Shown here: positions 7,890-12,352 of the stretch, in pieces
Layout: every line of letters begins with the position of its first letter
Numbering within the stretch: position 1 is the first letter of the stretch
From: Actinomycetes bacterium
GTDB lineage: Bacteria > Actinomycetota > Actinomycetes > Propionibacteriales > Propionibacteriaceae
Assembly (NCBI GenBank): GCA_009785885.1
Contig: WQUE01000155.1
Coordinates: 1-12,352, forward strand
Length of the DNA stretch: 12,352 nucleotides
Direction: 5' to 3'
The notes under the pieces: model-generated
The model's database searches: none
What the model was told of the DNA's origin: nothing
Seen by the model: only the letters and a program-made list of their open reading frames with translations
Translations under genes and position numbers: made by a program

Positions 7890-7918
7890 TGCGGTTGACA
7901 CGAGGCGCCGACATGAAG

Positions 7919-7955
7919 CAGCGCTCCCGTCCCCCAGTCCGAGGCAGGAGCGCTG
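7919..7955. terminator. 9-bp perfect stem between converging holA and rpsT
   Basis: CAGCGCTCC (7919-7927) is the exact reverse complement of GGAGCGCTG (7947-7955), with a 19-nt loop. It lies in the 94-bp gap between the holA and rpsT stops and could act on both strands. Neither side has a T run, which is usual for actinobacterial terminators. Confidence 0.55.
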
Positions 7956-7957
7956 GA

Positions 7958-7973
7958 CGGCCGATGGCGGCCG
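7958..7973. terminator. 6-bp stem with 4-nt loop just after rpsT
   Basis: CGGCCG (7958-7963) repeats at 7968-7973. Because the hexamer is its own reverse complement, the two copies form a perfect stem around a 4-nt loop. In the rpsT direction it starts 10 nt after the stop codon and is followed directly by the longer stem at 7919-7955, giving two hairpins in tandem. There is no T tail. Confidence 0.45.
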
Positions 7974-7983
7974 GGGAGTCGAA

Positions 7984-8256
7984 TCAGGCGTTCGCGGCGA
8001 GCGCGGCCGCGGCCGAGGCGACCGCCGACTTGCGGTTGGCGGCCTGGTTCTTGTGGATGACACCCTTGGAGACGGCCTTGTCGAGCGCGCGCGTCGCGAC
8101 CTTGGCCAGTTCGGCCGCCTTGTCGGCATCCCCGGCGGCGACAGCCTGCCGGGCGGCGCGGATATGGGTCCGCAGCGCGCTCTTGACCGCCTTGTTGCGC
8201 TGGCGCGCCTTCTCGTTGGTCTTGATGCGCTTCATCTGCGATTTGATGTTGGCCAC
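7984..8256 (-). CDS. rpsT: 30S ribosomal protein S20
   Basis: A 90-aa basic protein with the typical S20 opening ANIKSQMKRIKTNEKARQRN and the later GVIHKNQAANRKSAV segment (about 65-79). It ends in an Ala-rich tail. S20 binds 16S rRNA early in assembly of the small subunit. The start is GTG at 8256-8254. A GAGGA ribosome site (8266-8262) ends 5 nt before it, so unlike most genes here it has a conventional leader. Family length is 86-90 aa, so it is complete. It is divergent from lepA and converges on holA, as is usual in Actinomycetota. Confidence 0.97.
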   Translation of the reverse strand: MANIKSQMKRIKTNEKARQRNKAVKSALRTHIRAARQAVAAGDADKAAELAKVATRALDKAVSKGVIHKNQAANRKSAVASAAAALAANA

Positions 8257-8332
8257 GGACGTCCTCTTGGTTCACTCGTTCCGACTGGGTCCTGGCTCCG
8301 CACGCAAGCACGCAGACGACAGGCAACCGGCC

Positions 8333-8362
8333 ATGTTACCAGCGGACGTCACGGTGGCACAA
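8333..8362 (-). promoter_or_regulatory. Candidate rpsT promoter (-35/-10)
   Basis: On the minus strand, TTGTGC (8362-8357) and TAACAT (8338-8333) are separated by 18 nt. The first shares TTG and the C with the TTGACA consensus, and the second fits TANNNT. The predicted start near 8326 leaves a leader of about 70 nt before GTG 8256. A leader of that size could host S20 autoregulation, but I see no strong structure in it. Confidence 0.45.
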
Positions 8363-8407
8363 ACGCGGTCGCCGTGTGCGCCACCACCCGCGGGTACGGG
8401 CGCATGG

Positions 8408-8413
8408 CAGAAT
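8408..8413 (+). promoter_or_regulatory. Candidate -10 box driving the lepA leader
   Basis: CAGAAT (A2, T6) lies in the TGGCAGAATGGGGGGTG string and resembles the holA start region (TGGCACGATAGACCCGTG). It ends 5 nt before GTG 8419 and 79 nt before the lepA ATG. No -35 box is clear. Confidence 0.45.
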
Positions 8414-8418
8414 GGGGG

Positions 8419-8493
8419 GTGCCAGCCGCCGGGTGCGGGCGGGTGGATGCTGCCTTCCGGACCGACAACCGACCACCGAGTGAGTTGACCTGA
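8419..8493 (+). CDS. Candidate 24-codon leader ORF overlapping the lepA start
   Basis: GTG 8419 opens a 24-codon frame ending at TGA 8491-8493, whose last base is the A of the lepA ATG (TGATG overlap). The start lies 5 nt after a -10-like box, as for leaderless genes. The predicted peptide is short, starts with M-P-A-A-G-C, and shows no recognisable motif. lepA has only a weak Shine-Dalgarno site, and its own frame is closed upstream by TGA at 8481-8483, so lepA itself cannot start leaderlessly from this promoter. Translating this small ORF would bring ribosomes directly to the lepA start. Its existence as a translated gene is inference. Confidence 0.4.
   Translation: MPAAGCGRVDAAFRTDNRPPSELT
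8422..8446 (+). promoter_or_regulatory. Hairpin in the lepA leader
   Basis: CCA (8422-8424) pairs with TGG (8444-8446) and CCGCC (8426-8430) with GGCGG (8438-8442), with one G-G mismatch between the two blocks and a 7-nt loop. It begins right after the GTG of the candidate leader ORF and could affect initiation or transcript stability. Stems of this size also arise by chance in GC-rich DNA. Confidence 0.35.
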
Positions 8494-10325
8494 TGCTACG
8501 AGCCCTGCCCGGCCACACCGATCCGGCGGTCTTGCGCAACTTCAGCATCATCGCCCACATCGACCACGGCAAGTCGACGCTCGCCGACCGGATGCTCCAG
8601 TTGACCGGGGTCGTGTCCGACCGTGACATGCGCGCCCAGTACCTCGACCGGATGGACATCGAGCGCGAGCGTGGCATCACCATCAAGAGCCAGGCGGTTC
8701 GCATGCCCTGGACGGTGGCGGGCCGTGGGTACGTGCTCAACATGATCGACACGCCGGGCCACGTCGACTTCACGTACGAGGTGTCCCGTTCGCTGGCCGC
8801 GTGCGAGGGGGCCGTGCTGCTCGTGGATGCGGCACAGGGCATCGAGGCGCAGACCCTCGCCAACCTGTATCTGGCCCTCGAGGCCGACCTGCACATCATC
8901 CCCGTCCTGAACAAGATCGACCTGCCGAGCGCCAGCCCCGACAAGTACACCCTCGAACTGGCCGGCATCATCGGCTGCGACGCGTCCGAGGTGCTGCGCG
9001 TCTCAGCGAAGACGGGCGAGGGTGTCCCGGAACTGCTGGATGCGATCGTCGCCCAGGTGCCCCCGCCGGTCGGCGACCCGTCCGCGCCTGCCCGTGCCCT
9101 CATCTTCGATTCGGTGTACGACACGTACCGCGGCGTCGTCACATACGTCCGTGTGGTCGACGGCGAACTGAGCCACCGGGAGCGCATCCTCATGATGAGC
9201 ACCCAGGCGACGCACGAGGTCCTGGAGGTGGGGGTGATCTCGCCCGAGCAGGTGCCCTCGGGGGCGCTCGGGGTGGGCGAGGTCGGGTACCTGATCACCG
9301 GCGTGAAGGATGTGCGCCAGTCGCGTGTCGGCGACACGGTCACCGGCGCCGCCCGCAGCGCAAACGAGGCGTTGTCCGGCTACCGGCAGCCACGCCCGAT
9401 GGTGTACGCGGGTGTCTATCCGATCGACGGCGACGACTTCCCCGAACTGCGCGAGGCGCTGGAGAAGCTCCAACTGAACGACGCCGCGTTGAGCTACACC
9501 CCGGAGACGTCCGGCGCGCTCGGCTTCGGGTTCCGCATCGGCTTTCTCGGCCTGCTCCACATGGAGATCGTGCAGGAGCGGCTGGAGCGTGAGTTCGGCC
9601 TGGACCTGATCAGCACGGCGCCGTCGGTGGTGTACCGGGTCGTCCTCGACGACCGCACGGAGCACCTGGTGACCAATCCGTCCGAGTTTCCCGACGGCAA
9701 GGTGGCGGAGGTGTACGAGCCCGTCGTGAAGGCCGCGGTGCTCGCCCCGGCGGAGTTCATCGGCACGATCATGGAGCTGTGCCAGCAGCGGCGCGGTGTC
9801 CAGACGGGGATGGAGTACCTGAGCGAGGATCGCGTCGAGCTGCTGTACACGATGCCGCTGGCCGAGATCGTGTTCGATTTCTTCGACGCGCTGAAGGGCC
9901 GCACCCGGGGCTACGCGTCCCTCGACTACGAGGAGGCCGGTGAGCAGCTGTCCGACCTGGTGAAGGTGGACATCCTGCTCAACGGCGAGCCGGTGGACGC
10001 GTTCAGCGCGATCGTCCACAAGGACCGGGCGTACGGTTACGGCGTCGAGATGGCTTCGAAGCTGAAGAAGCTGATCCCGCGGCAGATGTTCGAGGTGCCC
10101 GTGCAGGCGGCGATCGGCGCCCGCGTGATCGCGCGGGAGACGATCCGGGCGATGCGCAAGGATGTGCTCGCCAAGTGCTACGGCGGCGACATCACCCGCA
10201 AGCGCAAGCTGCTGGAGAAGCAGAAGGAGGGCAAGCGGCGCATGAAGACCATCGGACGCGTCGAGGTGCCGCAGGAGGCGTTCATCGCGGCGCTGACGAC
10301 CGGCGAGGACCGCGACAAGAAGTAA
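8493..10325 (+). CDS. lepA: Elongation factor 4 (LepA), ribosome back-translocating GTPase
   Basis: A 610-aa, full-length LepA. The GTPase domain carries G1 AHIDHGKST (21-29), G2 RGIT (60-63), G3 DTPGH (86-90), G4 NKID (140-143) and G5 SAK (171-173). EF-G-like domains II, III and V follow, and the LepA-specific C-terminal domain near the end includes YGGDITRKRKLLEKQKEG. Known role: binds the ribosome and acts in elongation or 30S maturation under stress; its exact cellular role is debated. ATG 8493 is the only plausible start, because TGA at 8481-8483 closes the frame ten bases upstream. Only a weak GAG-type ribosome site is visible. The start overlaps the stop of a candidate leader ORF by one base. 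Confidence 0.97.
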   Translation: MLRALPGHTDPAVLRNFSIIAHIDHGKSTLADRMLQLTGVVSDRDMRAQYLDRMDIERERGITIKSQAVRMPWTVAGRGYVLNMIDTPGHVDFTYEVSRSLAACEGAVLLVDAAQGIEAQTLANLYLALEADLHIIPVLNKIDLPSASPDKYTLELAGIIGCDASEVLRVSAKTGEGVPELLDAIVAQVPPPVGDPSAPARALIFDSVYDTYRGVVTYVRVVDGELSHRERILMMSTQATHEVLEVGVISPEQVPSGALGVGEVGYLITGVKDVRQSRVGDTVTGAARSANEALSGYRQPRPMVYAGVYPIDGDDFPELREALEKLQLNDAALSYTPETSGALGFGFRIGFLGLLHMEIVQERLEREFGLDLISTAPSVVYRVVLDDRTEHLVTNPSEFPDGKVAEVYEPVVKAAVLAPAEFIGTIMELCQQRRGVQTGMEYLSEDRVELLYTMPLAEIVFDFFDALKGRTRGYASLDYEEAGEQLSDLVKVDILLNGEPVDAFSAIVHKDRAYGYGVEMASKLKKLIPRQMFEVPVQAAIGARVIARETIRAMRKDVLAKCYGGDITRKRKLLEKQKEGKRRMKTIGRVEVPQEAFIAALTTGEDRDKK

Positions 10326-10347
10326 GCCCACCCAGGTCGCGGGGCCT
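10324..10347. terminator. Weak bulged stem between lepA and the converging lipoprotein gene
   Basis: AAGCCC (10324-10329) can pair with GGGCCTT (10342-10348 region) if one C is bulged. It overlaps the lepA stop and lies in the 23-nt gap before the opposing gene's stop. The gap is too short to hold a stronger terminator. The call is weak. Confidence 0.22.
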
Positions 10348-10348
10348 T

Positions 10349-11116
10349 CTAGCCGGACGCGGTCGGCTTCGGAGCAGCCGGCGGCGGATCGAAGAACCAG
10401 TAGGCCTTGGGCTGGCTGCCGGGGACCTCGACGGCGAGCCCGGTGATCGAGGCGCCATCGCTGGTTGCCGTGACCGAGCACTTGAGCACATCGACCCCGA
10501 AGCCCCGGTCGAGCTTGGCCGTGTAGTCGGGACAGTCGCGGTCGCTGAACGGCCCCGACACGACGTACAGGTGGCCGGCGTCGCCCGGCATGTCGATGAC
10601 CGGCGGGACCGCGAGCGGGTTGCCCTGGGTGACGACGTACGTCCACGACACGTAGAACGGCGTCGCCGTGGCGAGGTCGAGGCCGGTCTCCCCGGTGTAG
10701 GGACGGCCGGCCAGCGAGCCGGGGGCGCCCTCCCAGAGGCCGTTCATCCGAATCGCAACCGTGGTCAGCTCCGCCGACCCGGTGGAGCTGGGGATCTGGA
10801 CGAACGCCCAGGTGCCGGCCGCGATGTGGGTGTTCACGGTGGCGATCGTGTGGTTGGTCGGGAAGCCGGGGATGGGCGTGGCCGACACGATGGGGTAGCT
10901 CGGCTGGACGCTCGGTGTCGTCTCCGTCCGTGTGGGTGTCGTCGTGGGCTTCGGCGCCGGCGTAGTGGGCCGGTGTGTGGTCGACGGCGTGTACGCGCCC
11001 TCACTGTAGGGCGGCAGATCCGGCAGGGGGTCCGGAGCGGGCCTCACACACCCGGTGAGCGACAGCATCAGCCCAGCCGCCAGGGCGGCGGCGGCAAGGC
11101 GTGGTGAGGCAGACAC
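10349..11116 (-). CDS. Predicted secreted lipoprotein of unknown function
   Basis: A 255-aa protein. Residues 1-22 form a lipoprotein signal peptide with an Arg near the start, an Ala/Leu core and lipobox LTGC at 20-23, so C23 would be lipidated and the protein held on the outer face of the membrane. A Pro/Thr-rich linker follows (about 44-75). The globular part (about 85-245) looks beta-rich and has two cysteines (C195, C213) that could form a disulfide. I do not recognise the family. An immunoglobulin-like sandwich is a guess from the alternating hydrophobic strands. GTG 11116 is preferred: it gives a normal-length signal peptide and lies 7 nt after a TACCCT box. The GGAGGG just before it is too close (1-2 nt) to act as a ribosome site. 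An in-frame GTG nine codons upstream is less likely because it would put Cys and Glu in the signal region. The gene is divergent from hemW. Confidence 0.82.
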   Translation of the reverse strand: MSASPRLAAAALAAGLMLSLTGCVRPAPDPLPDLPPYSEGAYTPSTTHRPTTPAPKPTTTPTRTETTPSVQPSYPIVSATPIPGFPTNHTIATVNTHIAAGTWAFVQIPSSTGSAELTTVAIRMNGLWEGAPGSLAGRPYTGETGLDLATATPFYVSWTYVVTQGNPLAVPPVIDMPGDAGHLYVVSGPFSDRDCPDYTAKLDRGFGVDVLKCSVTATSDGASITGLAVEVPGSQPKAYWFFDPPPAAPKPTASG

Positions 11117-11123
11117 GCCCTCC

Positions 11124-11129
11124 AGGGTA
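11124..11129 (-). promoter_or_regulatory. Candidate -10 box for the lipoprotein gene (leaderless)
   Basis: On the minus strand, TACCCT (11129-11124) fits TANNNT and ends 7 nt before GTG 11116. That places the transcription start at the start codon. No -35 box is evident. Confidence 0.5.
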
Positions 11130-11212
11130 CCGCACAGGGGCACACCGGGCCGGGAGCGCAACCGGGAGTCTTCGCCGCAGGGCACCTCGTGGGCCGGCGA
11201 TCCTCGTCGGGG

Positions 11213-11218
11213 TAGCCT
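11213..11218 (+). promoter_or_regulatory. Candidate -10 box for leaderless hemW mRNA
   Basis: TAGCCT fits TANNNT and ends 6 nt before GTG 11225. No ribosome site precedes the start. It lies in the 108-bp divergent region shared with the lipoprotein gene, and nothing else was recognised there. Confidence 0.55.
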
Positions 11219-11224
11219 GTCCGG

Positions 11225-12352
11225 GTGGGACGTGGCCGCGTACCGGATGATCCCGGCCTGCCGTCGGCGGCGCTGCGAGAGGCGGCCGGGCGGCCGCTTC
11301 GCCTGTACCTCCATGTGCCGCTGTGCACGTCGCGGTGCGGCTACTGCGACTTCAACACGTACACGATCGCCCAGTTGGGGCCCTCGGCGGCCGGTGAGTT
11401 CGTGCGGCGGGCCCACGCGGAGATCGCCCTGGCGCACCGGCTGCTTTCCGGCGATGGGTCCGGGGCTGCCGCACCCGGTCCTCTGGCGAGCGTCTTCGTG
11501 GGTGGCGGGACCCCGACGGTGCTGTCGCCGGCCGACCTCGGTGGTTTGCTGGACGACGCCCGGACCCGGTTCGGGCTGACGGGCGATGCCGAGGTGACGT
11601 GCGAGGCGAACCCGGAGACGCTGACTCCGGCCGTCCTCGACAGCCTGCGCCAGGCGGGCTTCACGCGTCTGAGCCTGGGGATGCAGTCGGGTGTCCCGCA
11701 CGTCCTGAGGGCCCTGGACCGTGTCCACACGCCGGGGCAGGCTGGGCGGGCGGTCCGCTGGGCTCACGACGCCGGTTTCGCGTCGGTGAACGTCGACCTC
11801 ATCTTCGGGGCGCCGGGGGAGACCCTCGACGACTGGCGTGGCAGCCTGGAGGCGGCGCTGGCGGCCGGACCCGAGCATGTGAGCGCCTACGCGCTGATCG
11901 TCGAGGACGGGACCCCGCTCGGACGGCGCGTCGCCGCCGGCGCGGTGTCCGCCCCCGACGAGGACGAGCAGGCCGACAAGTACCTTCTGGCCGAGGAGGT
12001 CCTTGCGAAGGCCGGCCTGGCCAACTACGAGATCAGCAACTGGGCACGCCCGGGCCACGAATGCCGCCACAACCTCGGCTACTGGCGCGGCGACTCCTGG
12101 TGGGGCGTCGGCCCCGGCGCCCACTCGCACGTCGGCGGTTTCCGCTGGTGGAACCACCGCCTGCCGGTCCGGTGGGGCCGCGCGCTGGACGAGGGCGCCT
12201 GGCCGGTCGCCGGGCACGAGCGCCTCGGCACGGTGACACGGCACGAGGAGCGCGTGCTCCTCGAACTGCGCTGCGCGACGGGTCTCCCGTTGGACGTGCT
12301 CACGGCGTCGGAACGCGCCCGCCTGCCACGCCTGGCCGCGGACGGCCTCATC
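11225..12352 (+). CDS. hemW: HemW heme chaperone, radical-SAM coproporphyrinogen oxidase-like (3' truncated by window)
   Basis: The frame is open from GTG 11225 to the window edge (376 codons). The family is about 380-410 aa, so only a short C-terminal piece is missing. The radical-SAM cluster motif CTSRCGYC is at 34-41 (C34, C38, C41), inside YLHVPLCTSRCGYCDF. It is followed by GGGTPT (SAM binding), CEANPET, RLSLGMQS, NVDLIFGAPGE and the HemW-type HNLGYW and VGPGAHS motifs in the C-terminal part. Known role: HemW binds heme and a 4Fe-4S cluster and is thought to deliver heme to respiratory proteins. It is not the oxygen-independent coproporphyrinogen III oxidase HemN, although often annotated so. 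The CX3CX2C spacing and the lack of the longer HemN N-terminus support HemW. The start is set by the -10 box 6 nt upstream. hemW downstream of lepA is conserved synteny in Actinomycetota. Confidence 0.95.
   Translation, partial: MGRGRVPDDPGLPSAALREAAGRPLRLYLHVPLCTSRCGYCDFNTYTIAQLGPSAAGEFVRRAHAEIALAHRLLSGDGSGAAAPGPLASVFVGGGTPTVLSPADLGGLLDDARTRFGLTGDAEVTCEANPETLTPAVLDSLRQAGFTRLSLGMQSGVPHVLRALDRVHTPGQAGRAVRWAHDAGFASVNVDLIFGAPGETLDDWRGSLEAALAAGPEHVSAYALIVEDGTPLGRRVAAGAVSAPDEDEQADKYLLAEEVLAKAGLANYEISNWARPGHECRHNLGYWRGDSWWGVGPGAHSHVGGFRWWNHRLPVRWGRALDEGAWPVAGHERLGTVTRHEERVLLELRCATGLPLDVLTASERARLPRLAADGLI

Noticed and set aside
7852..8418. Plus-strand open frame antisense to rpsT, ending in the lepA leader
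   Set aside because: Most of it is opposite the clear rpsT gene and has shadow-type composition. Only the last 24 codons, after the candidate leaderless GTG 8419, were kept.
10014..10020. GTCCACA inside lepA as another DnaA box
   Set aside because: It matches only 7 of the 9 consensus bases and lies in coding sequence where the codons explain it.
9003..10646. Long minus-strand open frame antisense to lepA
   Set aside because: It is rich in Arg, His, Gln and Leu with no domain, and the plus strand is unambiguous LepA. It is a shadow frame.
11117..12244. Upstream extension of the lipoprotein frame across hemW on the minus strand
   Set aside because: The plus strand there is clear HemW. A signal peptide with lipobox and a -10 box place the real start at 11116.
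1..12352. CRISPR array, insertion sequence, tRNA or rRNA
   Set aside because: No spaced repeats, transposase motifs, terminal inverted repeats or cloverleaf-like segments were seen. Apparent repeats are GC-rich low-complexity coding sequence.

Overview
This is a GC-rich window (roughly 70% G+C by eye) with high third-position GC, many GTG starts and TANNNT-type -10 boxes placed directly before start codons. The gene order comEA-comEC-holA / rpsT / lepA / hemW is a conserved chromosomal block of Actinomycetota, so the source is very probably an actinobacterium. The genus cannot be fixed from the sequence; a propionibacterial relative is only a guess.

Layout. Positions 1-3453 hold a two-gene RNA repair cassette: the C-terminal methyltransferase half of Hen1 (cut by the left window edge), then full-length Pnkp (kinase-phosphatase-ligase, 870 aa). 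One base separates the Hen1 stop from the Pnkp start. A 126-bp gap follows, containing a weak hairpin, two DnaA-box-like 9-mers and a candidate promoter. Positions 3580-6874 hold comEA and comEC (DNA uptake receptor and membrane channel), which overlap by 14 bp. Then comes holA (replicase clamp-loader delta). It converges on rpsT (ribosomal protein S20, minus strand) across two tandem hairpins. Divergent from rpsT is lepA (EF4), preceded by a candidate 24-codon leader ORF with a hairpin just after its start. A minus-strand lipoprotein gene of unknown function (10349-11116) follows. Divergent from that is hemW (heme chaperone of the radical-SAM coproporphyrinogen oxidase-like family), which runs off the right edge with most of its length present.

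How the genes work together. Hen1 and Pnkp form a known pair that heals, 2'-O-methylates and seals RNAs cut by ribotoxins. ComEA and ComEC bind incoming DNA and pass one strand through the membrane. holA, rpsT, lepA and hemW are housekeeping genes that share the neighbourhood. The best candidates for something not already described are regulatory: the DnaA-box pair before comEA, and the leader ORF plus hairpin before lepA. Five transcription-unit heads look leaderless, with an A2/T6-type -10 box ending 5-7 nt before a GTG. I see no mobile element, CRISPR array, tRNA or rRNA, and I do not see an undescribed multi-gene system.
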